Assembly (NCBI GenBank): GCA_961205875.1
Contig: OY540818.1
Span: forward strand, 2,092,001 to 2,156,000
Reading direction: 5' to 3'
Origin: Sialis fuliginosa
Lineage: Eukaryota > Arthropoda > Insecta > Megaloptera > Sialidae
DNA: 64,000 bases
Position numbers and translations under genes: made by a program. Shown one piece after another: positions 37,301 through 51,269 of the stretch. Below the pieces are notes generated by a model that did no database searches, was not told where the DNA came from, and was given only the letters and a program-made list of their open reading frames with translations. Each line of letters begins with the position of its first letter. The first letter of the stretch is position 1.

Positions 37301-40300
37301 CAAAAATTAAAACAAACTTAAATTTAAACATAAATTTAAACATAAATTAAATCTTAAACATATACTTAAACATAAACTTAAACATAAACTTAAACATAAA
37401 TTTAAACATAAATTTAAACATAAATTTAAACATAAATTAAAACATAAATTTAAACATAAATTTAAAAATAAATTTAAACATAAATTAAAACAAACTTAAA
37501 TTTAAACATAAATTTAAACATAAATTTAAACATAAATTAAAACATAAACTTAAATTTAAACATAAATTTAAATATAATATTAAACTTAAATTTAAACATA
37601 AATTTAAACATAAATTTAAACATAAATTTAAAGATAAATTAAAACAAAAATTAAAACATAAACTTAAACATAAACTTAAACATAAATTAAAACATAAATT
37701 AAAACATAAACTTAAACATAAACTTAAACATAAACTTAAACATAAACTTAAACATAAATTTAAACATAAATTTAAACATTAATTTAAACATTAATTTAAA
37801 CATAAATTTAAACATAAATTTAAACTTAAATTTAAACATAAATTAAAACATAAATTAAAACATAAATTTAAACATAAATTTAAACATAAATTTAAACATA
37901 AATTTAAACATAAATTTAAACATAAATTTAAACATAAATTTAAACATAAATTTAAACATAAATTTAAACATAAATTTAAACATAAATTTAAACATAATTT
38001 TAAACATAAATTTAAAAATAAATATAAACATAAATTTAAACATAAATTTAAACATAAATTTAAACATAAATTTAAACATAAATTTAAACATAAATTTAAA
38101 CATAAATTTAAACATAAATTTTAACAAAAATTAAAACAAACTTAAATTTAAACATAAATTTAAACATAAATTAAATCTTAAACATATACTTAAACATAAA
38201 CTTAAACATAAACTTAAACATAAATTTAAACATAAATTTAAACATAAATTTAAACATAAATTAAAACATAAATTTAAACATAAATTTAAAAATAAATTTA
38301 AACATAAATTAAAACAAACTTAAATTTAAACATAAATTTAAACATAAATTTAAACATAAATTTAAACATAAATTTAAACATAAATTAAATCTTAAACATA
38401 AACTTAAACATAAATTTAAACATAAATTTAAACATAAATTAAAACATAAACTTAAATTTAAACATAAATTTAAACATAAATTTAAACATAAATTTAAACA
38501 TAAATTTAAACATAAATTTAAACATAAATTTAAACATAAATTTAAACATAAATTTAAACATATATTTAAACATAAATTTAAACATAAATTTAAACATAAA
38601 TTTAAACATAAATTTAAACATAAATTTAAACATAAATTTAAACATAAATTTAAACATAAATTTAAACATAAATTAAAACAAACTTAAATTTAAACATAAA
38701 TTTAAACATAAATTATATCTTAAACATATACTTAAACATAAACTTAAACATAAACCTAAACATAAATTTAAACATAAATTTAAACATAAATTAAAACAAA
38801 CTTAAATTTAAACATAAATTTAAACATAAATTTAAACATAAATTTAAACATAAATTTAAACATAAATTTAAACATAAATTTAAACATAAATTTAAACATA
38901 AATTTAAACATAAATTTAAACATAAATTTAAACATAAATTTAAACATAAATTTAAACATAAATTAAATCTTAAACATAAACTTAAACATAAATTTAAACA
39001 TAAATTTAAACATAAATTAAAACATAAACTTAAATTTAAACATAAATTTAAATATAAATTTAAACTTAAATTTAAACATAAATTTAAACATAAATTTAAA
39101 CATAAATTTAAAGATAAATTTAAATTTAAATATAAATTTAAACATAAATTTAAACATAAATTTAGACATAAATTAAAACAAAAATTAAAACATAAACTTA
39201 AACATAAACTTAAACATAAATTAAAACATAAATTAAAACATAAACTTAAACATAAACTTAAACATAAACTTAAACATAAACTTAAACATAAACTTAAACA
39301 TAAATTTAAACATAAATTTAAACATTAATTTAAACATTAATTTAAACATAAATTTAAACATAAATTTAAACTTAAATTTAAACATAAATTAAAACATAAA
39401 TTAAAACATAAATTTAAACATAAATTTAAACATAAATTTAAACATAAATTTAAACATAAATTTAAACATAAATTTAAACATAAATTTAAACATAAATTTA
39501 AACATAAATTTAAACATAAATTTAAACATAAATTTAAACATAATTTTAAACATAAATTTAAAAATAAATATAAACATAAATTTAAACATAAATTTAAACA
39601 TAAATTTAAACATAAATTTAAACATAAATTTAAACATAAATTTAAACATAAATTTAAACATAAATTTTAACAAAAATTAAAACAAACTTAAATTTAAACA
39701 TAAATTTAAACATAAATTAAATCTTAAACATATACTTAAACATAAACTTAAACATTAACTTAAACATAAATTTAAACATAAATTTAAACATAAATTTAAA
39801 CATAAATTAAAACATAAATTTAAACATAAATTTAAAAATAAATTTAAACATAAATTAAAACAAACTTAAATTTAAACATAAATTTAAACATAAATTTAAA
39901 CATAAATTTAAACATAAATTTAAACATAAATTAAATCTTAAACATAAACTTAAACATAAATTTAAACATAAATTTAAACATAAATTAAAACATAAACTTA
40001 AATTTAAACATAAATTTAAACATAAATTTAAACATAAATTTAAACATAAATTTAAACATAAATTTAAACATAAATTTAAACATAAATTTAAACATAAATT
40101 TAAACATAAATTTAAACATATATTTAAACATAAATTTAAACATAAATTTAAACATAAATTATATCTTAAACATATACTTAAACATAAACTTAAACATAAA
40201 CCTAAACATAAATTTAAACATAAATTTAAACATAAATTAAAAAAACTTAAATTTAAACATAAATTTAAACATAAATTTAAACATAAATTTAAACATAAAT

Positions 40301-42541
40301 TTAAACATAAATTTAAACATAAATTTAAACATAAATTTAAACATAAATTTAAACATAAATTTAAACATAAATTTAAACATAAATTTAAACATAAATTTAA
40401 ACATAAATTAAATCTTAAACATAAACTTAAACATAAATTTAAACATAAATTTAAACATAAATTAAAACATAAACTTAAATTTAAACATAAATTTAAATAT
40501 AAATTTAAACTTAAATTTAAACATAAATTTAAACATAAATTTAAACATAAATTTAAAGATAAATTTAAATTTAAATATAAATTTAAACATAAATTTAAAC
40601 ATAAATTTAGACATAAATTAAAACAAAAATTAAAACATAAACTTAAACATAAACTTAAACATAAATTAAAACATAAATTAAAACATAAACTTAAACATAA
40701 ACTTAAACATAAACTTAAACATAAACTTAAACATAAACTTAAACATAAATTTAAACATAAATTTAAACATTAATTTAAACATTAATTTAAACATAAATTT
40801 AAACATAAATTTAAACTTAAATTTAAACATAAATTAAAACATAAATTAAAACATAAATTTAAACATAAATTTAAACATAAATTTAAACATAAATTTAAAC
40901 ATAAATTTAAACATAAATTTAAACATAAATTTAAACATAAATTTAAACATAAATTTTAACAAAAATTAAAACAAACTTAAATTTAAACATAAATTTAAAC
41001 ATAAATTAAATCTTAAACATATACTTAAACATAAACTTAAACATAAACTTAAACATAAACTTAAACATAAATTTAAACATAAATTTAAACATAAATTTAA
41101 ACATAAATTAAAACATAAATTTAAACATAAATTTAAAAATAAATTTAAACTTAAATTAAAACAAACTTAAATTTAAACATAAATTTAAACATAAATTTAA
41201 ACATAAATTTAAACATAAATTTAAACATAAATTAAATCTTAAACATAAACTTAAACATAAATTTAAACATAAATTTAAACATAAATTAAAACATAAACTT
41301 AAATTTAAACATAAATTTAAACATAAATTTAAACATAAATTTAAACATAAATTTAAACATAAATTTAAACATAAATTTAAACATAAATTTAAACATAAAT
41401 TTAAACATAAATTTAAACATAAATTTAAACATAAATTTAAACATAAATTTAAACATAAATTTAAACATAAATTTAAACATAAATTTAAACATAAATTTAA
41501 ACATAAATTTAAACATAAATTTAAACATAAATTTAAACAACAAATTTAAACATAAATTCAAACATAATTTTAAACATAAATTTAAACATAAATTTTAACA
41601 TAAATTTAAACATAAATTTAAACATAAATTAAAACATAAACTTAAATTTAAATATAAATTTAAACATAAATTTAAACTTAAATTTAAACATAAATTAAAA
41701 CATAAACTTAAACATAAACTTAAACATAAATTTAAACATAAATTTAAACATATATTTAAATATAAATTAAAACATAAATTTAAACATAAATTTAAAATAA
41801 AATTTAAACATAAATTAAAACAAACTTAAATTTAAACATAAATTAAAACAAACTTAAATTTAAACATAAATTTAAACATAAATTAAATCTTAAACATAAA
41901 CTTAAACATAAATTTAAACATAAATTTAAACATAAATTAAAACATAAACTTTAATTTAAACATAAATTTAAACATAAATTTAAACTTAAATTTAAACATA
42001 AATTTAAACATAAATTTAAACATAAATTTAAAGATAAATTTAAATTTAAATATAAACTTAAACTTAAACATAAACTTAAACATAAACTTAAACATAAATT
42101 TTAACATAAATTTAAACATAAATTTAAACATAAATTTAAACATAAATTTAAACATAAATTTAAACAACAAATTTAAACATAAATTCAAACATAATTTTAA
42201 ACATAAATTTAAACATAAATTTTAACATAAATTTAAACATAAATTAAAACATAAATTTAAACATAAATTTAAACATAAATTTAAACATAATATAAAACAT
42301 AAATTAAAACATAAACTTAATTTAAACATAAATTTAAACATAAATTTAAACATAAATTTAAACATAAATTTAAACATAAATTTAAACATAAATTAAAATA
42401 TAAACATAAATTTAAACATAAATTTAAACATAAATTTAATCATAAATTTAAGTATAAATATAAACATAAATTTAAACATAAATTAAAACATAAACTTAAA
42501 TTTAAACATAAATTAAACTTAAATTAAAACATAAATTAAAA
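34323..42541 (+). repeat. Dodecamer satellite array, 8.2 kb without an island
   Basis: Duplicate of the array after island 8, including nested blocks at 37031, 37855 and 39401 and the TTTTAATGTAATTTTGAAC marker near 35447. Two extra dodecamers lie between 38.67 and 39.40 kb. After 42288 it changes to the pre-arm segment typical of islands 5-7. No gene seen. Confidence 0.94.
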
Positions 42542-42631
42542 CATAAACATATACATAAACATAAACATAAACTTAAACATAAACATAAACATAAACATAA
42601 ACATAAAACATAAACATAAACATAAACATAA
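42542..42631 (+). repeat. (CATAAA)n array, left arm of island 10
   Basis: The shortest complete left arm, about 15 hexamers, with CATATA, CTTAAA and 7-bp CATAAAA variants. Confidence 0.93.
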
Positions 42632-42896
42632 GCATTTAACATAAACTAAATCATACACCTAAATTAACATATAACAACAACTGCAAATTTACTCGATTTG
42701 TATTAAATCGGTCTATTTTGATAATAAACGCCTCGATTCGTATCAATAACAATCGGATCAAATTATTTTCATTCAATTCCATCAGTTTGGATACTTATCG
42801 GAAAATTAGTGTTTAAATGACTAGATTTGACATTATTTGATGTAATTTGAGTCAAATGATGATTTTCGACCCAATTCTTTTTTACAATAAAAAAAA
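42632..42896 (+). repeat. 265-bp island, copy 10 (most diverged)
   Basis: Type B with several private substitutions: AATTAACATATA; the left dyad arm reads CAAATTTA in place of CAAATCGA (42684-42700), which breaks the dyad and removes a CpG; CGTATCAATAAC; and two T-to-A changes near the 3' end (ACAATAAAAAAA). It is still exactly 265 bp. Confidence 0.95.
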
Positions 42897-43166
42897 ATGT
42901 TTATGTTTATGTTGTTGTTTATGTTTAATTTTATGTTTATGTTTATGTTGATGTTTATGTTTATGTTTATGTTTATGTTTATGTTTATGTTTATGTTTAT
43001 GTTTATGTTTATGTTTATGTTTATGTTTATGTTTATGTTTATGTTTATGTTTATGTTTATGTTTATGTTTATGTTTATGTTTATGTTTATGTTTATGTTT
43101 ATGTTCATGTTTATGTTTATGTTTATGTTTATGTTTATGTTTATTTTTATGTTTATGTTTATGTTT
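42897..43166 (-). repeat. (TTTATG)n array, right arm of island 10
   Basis: About 45 reversed hexamers with GTTGTTG, TTTAATTTTATG, TTGATG and TTCATG variants and one TATTTTTATG near 43143. Confidence 0.94.
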
Positions 43167-43325
43167 AAGTTTATGTTTAAATTTAAGTTCATGTTTTAAT
43201 TTATGTTTAAATTTATGTTTAAAATGTATGTTTAAATTTATGTTTAAGTTTATGTTTAAAGTTATGTTTTAATTCATGTTTCAATTTATGTTAAAATTTA
43301 TGTTTAAATTTATGTACATAAATTT
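43167..43325 (-). repeat. Reversed dodecamer transition, copy 10
   Basis: Same order as after islands 5-9, but it ends in the perfect 20-bp palindrome AAATTTATGTACATAAATTT (43306-43325), which is otherwise seen only after islands 1-3. Copies 5-9 have AAAGTTATG on the left side. Confidence 0.92.
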
Positions 43326-44600
43326 AAACATAAATTTAAACATAAATCTAAACATAAATTTAAACATAAATTTAAACAACAAATTTAAACATAAATTCAA
43401 ACATAATTTTAAACATAAATTTAAACTTTAATTTAAACATTAATTTAAACAACAAATTTAAACATAAATTCAAACATAATTTTAAACATAAATTTAAACA
43501 TAAATTTAAACATAAATTTAAACATAAATTAAAACATAAATTTAAACATAAATTTAAACATAAATTTAAACATAAATTTAAACATAAATTTAAACATAAA
43601 TTTAAACATAAATTTAAACATAAATTTAAACATAAATTTAAACATAAATTAAAACATAAATTTAAACATAAATTTAAAAATAAATTTAAACATAAATTAA
43701 AACAAACTTAAATTTAAACATAAATTTAAACATAAATTTAAACATAAATTTAAACATAAATTAAATCTTAAACATAAACTTAAACATAAATTTAAACATA
43801 AATTTAAACATAAATTAAAACATAAACTTAAATTTAAACATAAATTTAACCATAAATTTAAACTTAAATTTAAACATAAATTTAAACATAAATTTAAACA
43901 TAAATTTAAAGATAAATTTAAATTTAAATATAAATTTAAACATAAATTTAAACATAAATTTAAACATAAATTTAAACATAAATTTAAACATAAATTTAAA
44001 CATAAATTTAAACATAAATTTAAACATAAATTTAAACATAAATTTAAACATAAATTTAAACATAAATTTAAACAACAAATTTAAACATAAATTTAAACAT
44101 AAATTTAAACATAAATTTAAACATAAATTTAAACATAAATTTAAACATAAATTCAAATATAATTTTAAACATAAATTTAAACATAAATTTTAACATAAAT
44201 TTAAACATAAATTAAAACATAAATTTAAACATAAATTTAAACATAAATTTAAATATAAATTAAAACATAAATTAAAACATAAACTTAAATTTAAACATAA
44301 ATTAAATCTTAAACATAAACTTAACATAAATTTAAACATAAATTTAAACATAAATTTAAACATAAATTAAAACAAAAACTTAAATTTAAATATAAATTTA
44401 AACATAAATTTAAACTTAAATTTAAACATAAATTAAAACATAAACTTAAACATAAACTTAAACATAAACTTAAACATAAATTTAATCATAAATTTAAGTA
44501 TAAATATAAACATAAATTTAAACATAAATTAAAACATAAACTTAAATTTAAACATAAATTTAAACTTAAATTAAAACATAAATTAAAACATAAACTTAAA
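43326..44600 (+). repeat. Dodecamer satellite array
   Basis: Forward dodecamers with ACAACAAATTT markers near 43378, 43451 and 44072 and TTAAAGATAAATTT near 43907, ending in the pre-arm segment before island 11. No gene seen. Confidence 0.95.
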
Positions 44601-44828
44601 CATAAACATAAACATAAACATAAACATAAACATAAACATAAACATAAACATAAACATAAACATAAACATAAACATAAACATAAACATAAACATAAACATA
44701 AACATAAACTTAAACATAAACATAAACATAAACATAAACATAAACATAAGCATAAACAAAAACATAAACATAAACATAAATATAAACATAAACATAAACA
44801 TAAAACATAAACATAAACATAAACATAA
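44601..44828 (+). repeat. (CATAAA)n array, left arm of island 11
   Basis: About 38 hexamers with the usual punctuation (CTTAAA, AGCATAAACAAAAAC, AATATAAAC, 7-bp CATAAAA). Confidence 0.95.
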
Positions 44829-45093
44829 GCATTTAACATAAACTAAATCATACACCTAAATAAACATATAACAACAACTGCAAATCGACTCGATTTGTAT
44901 TAAATCGGTCTATTTTGATAATAAACGCCTCGATTCGTACCAATAACAATCGGATCATATTATTTTCATTCAATTCAATCAGTTTGGATACTTATCGGAA
45001 AATTAGTGTTTAAATGACTAGATTTGACATTATTTGATGTAATTTGAGTCAAATGATGATTTTCGACTCAATTCTTTTTTACAATTAAAAATA
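44829..45093 (+). repeat. 265-bp island, copy 11
   Basis: Mosaic: CGCCTCG, ATAACAATCGG and CGGAAAATTAG are type B, but GACTCAA near the 3' end is the type A state. Private change GATCATATTA in place of GATCAAATTA. ATTCAATCAG is shared with copies 4 and 6. Dyad at 44881-44897. This is the last island in the window. Confidence 0.95.
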
Positions 45094-45388
45094 ATGTTTA
45101 TGTTTATGTTGTTGTTTATGTTTAAGTTTATGTTTATGTTTATGTTTATGTTTATGTTTATGTTTATGTTTATGTTTATGTTTATGTTTATGTTTATGTT
45201 TATGTTTATGTTTATGTTTATGTTTATGTTTATGTTTATGTTTATGTTTATGTTTATGTTTATGTTTATGTTTATGTTTATGTTTATGTTTATGTTTATG
45301 TTTATGTTTATGTTTATGTTTATGTTTATGTTTATGTTTATGTTTATGTTTATGTTTATGTTTATGTTTATGTTTATGTTTATGTTTA
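45094..45388 (-). repeat. (TTTATG)n array, right arm of island 11, abruptly ended
   Basis: About 49 reversed hexamers. Unlike every other full-length unit, no reversed dodecamer transition and no TATGTACATA flip follow. The array breaks at TTTATTATATAAATATAAAC straight into forward dodecamers, which suggests a deletion or rearrangement breakpoint. Confidence 0.93.
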
Positions 45389-48300
45389 TTATATAAATAT
45401 AAACATAAATTTAAACATAAATTTAAACATAAATTTAAAGATAAATTTAAATTTAAATATAAACTTAAACATAAACTTAAACATAAACTTAAACATAAAT
45501 TTAAACATAAATTTAAACATAAATTTAAACATAAATTTAAACATAAATTTAAACATAAATTTAAACAACAAATTTAAACATAAATTCAAACATAATTTTA
45601 AACATAAATTTAAACATAAATTTTAACATAAATTTAAACATTAATTAAAACATAAATTTAAACATAAATTTAAACTTAAATATAAATTTAAACATAAATT
45701 AAAACAAAAATTAAAACATAAACTTAAACATAAACTTAAACATAAACTTAAACATAAATTTAAACATAAATTTTAACATAAATTTAAACATAAATTAAAA
45801 CATAAATTTAAACATAAATTTAAACATAAATTTAAACATAAATTAAAACATAAAAAAAAACATAAACTTAAATTTAAACATAAATTTAAACATAAATTTA
45901 AACATTATTTTAAACATAAATTTAAACATAAATTAAAATATAAACATAAATTTTAACATAAATTTAAACATAAATAAAAATATAAACATAAATTTAAACA
46001 TAAATTTAAACATAAATTTAAGCATAAATATAAACATAAATTTAAACATAAATTAAAACATAAACTTAAATTTAAACATAAATTTAAACATAAATTAAAA
46101 CATAAATTAAAACATAAACATAAACATAAACATAAATTTAAACATAAATTTAAATATAAATTTAAACATAAATTTAAACATTAATTTAAACATAAATTTA
46201 AACATAAATTAAAACATAAATTAAAACATAAACTTAAACATAAACTTAAACATAATCTTAAACATAAATTTAAACATAAATTTAACCATAAATTTAAACA
46301 TAAATTTAAACATAAATTTAAACATCAATTTAAACAACAAATTTAAACATAAATTCAAACATAATTTTAAACATAAATTTAAACATAAATTTAAACATAA
46401 ATTTAAACATAAATTTTAACATAAATTTAAACATTAATTAAAACATAAATTTAAACATAAATTTAAACTTAAATATAAATTTAAACATAAATTAAAACAA
46501 AAATTAAAACATAAACTTAAACATAAACTTAAACATAAACTTAAACATAAATTTAAACATAAATTTTAACATAAATTTAAACATAAATTAAAACATAAAT
46601 TTAAACATAAATTTAAACATAAATTTAAACATAAATTAAAACATAAAAAAAAACATAAACTTAAATTTAAACATAAATTTAAACATAAATTTAAACATTA
46701 TTTTAAACATAAATTTAAACATAAATTAAAATATAAACATAAATTTTAACATAAATTTAAACATAAATAAAAATATAAACATAAATTTAAACATAAATTT
46801 AAACATAAATTTAAGCATAAATATAAACATAAATTTAAACATAAATTAAAACATAAACTTAAATTTAAACATAAATTTAAACATAAATTAAAACATAAAT
46901 TAAAACATAAACATAAACATAAACATAAATTTAAACATAAATTTAAATATAAATTTAAACATAAATTTAAACATTAATTTAAACATAAATTTAAACATAA
47001 ATTAAAACATAAATTAAAACATAAACTTAAACATAAACTTAAACATAATCTTAAACATAAATTTAAACATAAATTTAACCATAAATTTAAACATAAATTT
47101 AAACATAAATTTAAACATCAATTTAAACAACAAATTTAAACATAAATTCAAACATAATTTTAAACATAAATTTAAACATAAATTTAAACATAAATTTAAA
47201 CATAAATTTAAACATAAATTTAAACATAAATTAAAACATAAAAAAAAACATAAACTTAAATTTAAACATAAATTTAAACATAAATTTAAACATTATTTTA
47301 AACATAAATTTAAACATAAATTAAAACATAAACTTAAATTTAAACATAAATTTAAACATAAATTTAAACATTATTTTAAACATAAATTAAAACATAAATT
47401 AAAACATAAACTTAAATTTAAACATAAATTTAAACATAAATTTAAACATAAATTTAAACATAAATTTAAACATAAATTTAAACATAAATTAAAATATAAA
47501 CTTAAATTTAAACATAAATTTAAACATAAATTAAATCTTAAACATAAACTTAAACATAAATTTAAACATAAATTTAAACATAAATTAAAACATAAACTTA
47601 AATTTAAACATAAATTTAAACATAAATTTAAACTTAAATTTAAACATAAATTAAAACATAAACTTAAACATAAACTTAAACATAAATTTAAACATAAATT
47701 TAAACATTAATTTAAACATAAATTTAAACATAAATTTAAACATAAATTTAAACAACAAATTTAAACATAAATTCAAACATAATTTTACACATAAATTTAA
47801 ACATAAATTTTAACATAAATTTAAACATAAATTAAAACATAAATTTAAACATAAATTTAAACATAAATTTAAATATAAATTAAAACATAAATTAAAACAT
47901 AAACTTAAATTTAAACATAAATTTAAACATAAATTAAATCTTAAACATAACCTAACATAAATTTAAACATAAATTTAAACATAAATTAAAACATAAACTT
48001 AAATTTAAATATAAATTTAAACATAAATTTAAACTTAAATTTAAACATAAATTAAAACATAAACTTAAACATAAACTTAAACATAAACTTAAACATAAAT
48101 TTAAACATAAATTTAAACATAAATTTAAACATAAATTAAAACATAAATTTAAACATAAATTTAAAAATAAATTTAAACATAAATTAAAACAAACTTAAAT
48201 TTAAACATAAATTAAATCTTAAACATAAACTTAAACATAAATTTAAACATAAATTTAAACATAAATTAAAACATAAACTTAAATTTAAACATAAATTTAA

Positions 48301-50517
48301 ACATAAATTTAAACTTAAATTTAAACATAAATTTAAACATAAATTTAAACATAAATTTAAAGATAAATTTAAATTTAAATATAAACTTAAACATAAACTT
48401 AAACATAAACTTAAACATAAATTTAAACATAAATTTAAACATAAATTTAAACATAAATTTAAACATAAATTTAAACATAAATTTAAACAACAAATTTAAA
48501 CATAAATTCAAACATAATTTTAAACATAAATTTAAACATAAATTTTAACATAAATTTAAACATTAATTAAAACATAAATTTAAACATAAATTTAAACTTA
48601 AATATAAATTTAAACATAAATTAAAACAAAAATTAAAACATAAACTTAAACATAAACTTAAACATAAACTTAAACATAAATTTAAACATAAATTTTAACA
48701 TAAATTTAAACATAAATTAAAACATAAATTTAAACATAAATTTAAACATAAATTTAAACATAAATTAAAACATAAAAAAAAACATAAACTTAAATTTAAA
48801 CATAAATTTAAACATAAATTTAAACATTATTTTAAACATAAATTTAAACATAAATTAAAATATAAACATAAATTTTAACATAAATTTAAACATAAATAAA
48901 AATATAAACATAAATTTAAACATAAATTTAAACATAAATTTAAGCATAAATATAAACATAAATTTAAACATAAATTAAAACATAAACTTAAATTTAAACA
49001 TAAATTTAAACATAAATTAAAACATAAATTAAAACATAAACATAAACATAAACATAAATTTAAACATAAATTTAAATATAAATTTAAACATAAATTTAAA
49101 CATTAATTTAAACATAAATTTAAACATAAATTAAAACATAAATTAAAACATAAACTTAAACATAAACTTAAACATAATCTTAAACATAAATTTAAACATA
49201 AATTTAACCATAAATTTAAACATAAATTTAAACATAAATTTAAACATCAATTTAAACAACAAATTTAAACATAAATTCAAACATAATTTTAAACATAAAT
49301 TTAAACATAAATTTAAACATAAATTTAAACATAAATTTAAACATAAATTTAAACATAAATTAAAACATAAAAAAAAACATAAACTTAAATTTAAACATAA
49401 ATTTAAACATAAATTTAAACATTATTTTAAACATAAATTTAAACATAAATTAAAACATAAACTTAAATTTAAACATAAATTTAAACATAAATTTAAACAT
49501 AAATTTAAACATAAATTTAAACATAAATTTAAACATAAATTTAAACATAAATTAAAATATAAACTTAAATTTAAACATAAATTTAAACATAAATTAAATC
49601 TTAAACATAAACTTAAACATAAATTTAAACATAAATTTAAACATAAATTAAAACATAAACTTAAATTTAAACATAAATTTAAACATAAATTTAAACTTAA
49701 ATTTAAACATAAATTAAAACATAAACTTAAACATAAACTTAAACATAAATTTAAACATAAATTTAAACATTAATTTAAACATAAATTTAAACATAAATTT
49801 AAACATAAATTTAAACAACAAATTTAAACATAAATTCAAACATAATTTTACACATAAATTTAAACATAAATTTTAACATAAATTTAAACATAAATTAAAA
49901 CATAAATTTAAACATAAATTTAAACATAAATTTAAATATAAATTAAAACATAAATTAAAACATAAACTTAAATTTAAACATAAATTTAAACATAAATTAA
50001 ATCTTAAACATAACCTAACATAAATTTAAACATAAATTTAAACATAAATTTAAACATAAATTAAAACATAAACTTAAATTTAAATATAAATTTAAACATA
50101 AATTTAAACTTAAATTTAAACATAAATTAAAACATAAACTTAAACATAAACTTAAACATAAACTTAAACATAAATTTAAACATAAATTTAAACATAAATT
50201 TAAACATAAATTAAAACATAAATTTAAACATAAATTTAAAAATAAATTTAAACATAAATTAAAACAAACTTAAATTTAAACATAAATTTAAACATAAATT
50301 AAATCTTAAACATAAACTTAAACATAGATTTAAACATAAATTTAAACATAAATTAAAACATAAACTTAAATTTAAACATAAATTTAAACATAAATTTAAA
50401 CTTAAATTTAAACATAAATTTAAACATAAATTTAAACATTAATTTAAAGATAAATTTAAATTTAAATATAAACTTAAACATAAACTTAAACATAAACTTA
50501 AACATAAATTTATACAT
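45389..50517 (+). repeat. Dodecamer satellite array
   Basis: Forward dodecamers. A block beginning at the ACAACAAATTT marker recurs at about 45566, 46335 and 47128 (spacing about 769 and 793 bp, the difference being two dodecamers plus small changes). Blocks contain A8-A9 tracts (about 45848, 46647, 47230), hexamer triplets and ACATTATTTTAAAC. No gene seen. Confidence 0.94.
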
Positions 50518-51269
50518 ATGTTTAAGTTTAAGATTATATTTATGTTTATGTTTTAGTTAATGTTTAAGATTATGTTTTAATTGATGTTTAAATTCATGTT
50601 TAAATTTACGTTTAATTTGATGTTTAAGTTTATGTTTAAGATTATGTTTTAATTTATGTTTAAATTTATGTATGAATTTATGTTTAATATTTTGTTTATG
50701 TTTATGTTTTAATTAATGTTTAAATTTATGTTAAAATTTATGTTTAAATTTATGTTAAAATTTATGTTTAAATTTATGTTTAAAATTATGTTTATGTTTA
50801 TGTTGAAGTTTATATTTAAGTTTATGTTTAAATTAATGTTTAAGTTTATGTTTTAATGTATGTTTAAATTTATGTTTGAATTTATGTATAAGTTTATGTT
50901 TAAGTTTTTGTTTTAATTTATGTTTAAATTTATGTTTGAATTTATGTTTAAATTTAGGTTTAATTTAAACATAAATTTAAATATAAACTTAAACATAAAA
51001 TTAAACGTAAATTTAAACATATATTAAAACATAAACTTAAACATAAACTTAAACTTAAATTCAAACATAAATTTAAACATAAATTTAAACATAAATTAAA
51101 TCTTAAACATAAACTTAAACATAAATTTAAACATAAATTTAAACATAAATTTAAACATAAATTTAAACTTATATTTAAGCATAAATTTAAACATAAATTT
51201 AAACATAAATTTAAACATAAATTAAAACATAAACTTAAATTTAAACATAAATTTAAACATAAATTTAAA
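48488..51269 (+). repeat. Tandem 2782-bp higher-order unit, copy 1
   Basis: Landmarks repeat at exactly 2782 bp: CAACAAATTT (48488 and 51270), ATTAATTA (48562 and 51344) and TATACATATG (50511 and 53293). The unit includes inverted block R2. Only scattered single-base differences were noticed (for example CATAGATTT near 50325 and TATGTATAAG near 50885 in this copy). Confidence 0.92.
50518..50966 (-). repeat. Inverted dodecamer block without an island (block R2)
   Basis: Starts at a CATATG centre and ends at AGGTTTAATTTAAAC. Same variant order as R1 at 7965, with small differences such as TGTTTTAGTTAATG in place of TGTTTAAGTTAATG. Confidence 0.9.

Larger units (their letters stand above)
32106..42288 (+). 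repeat. Tandem 10.18-kb higher-order unit, copy 2 (contains island 9)
   Basis: Near-identical repeat of the preceding unit. Similarity ends near 42288: unit 1 runs on into TTAAAACAAAAATT, the start of unit 2, whereas unit 2 continues into ATATAAAACATAAATT. Where I compared the units, the differences are whole repeat units in arms and arrays, not scattered substitutions, which points to a recent event. Confidence 0.92.
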
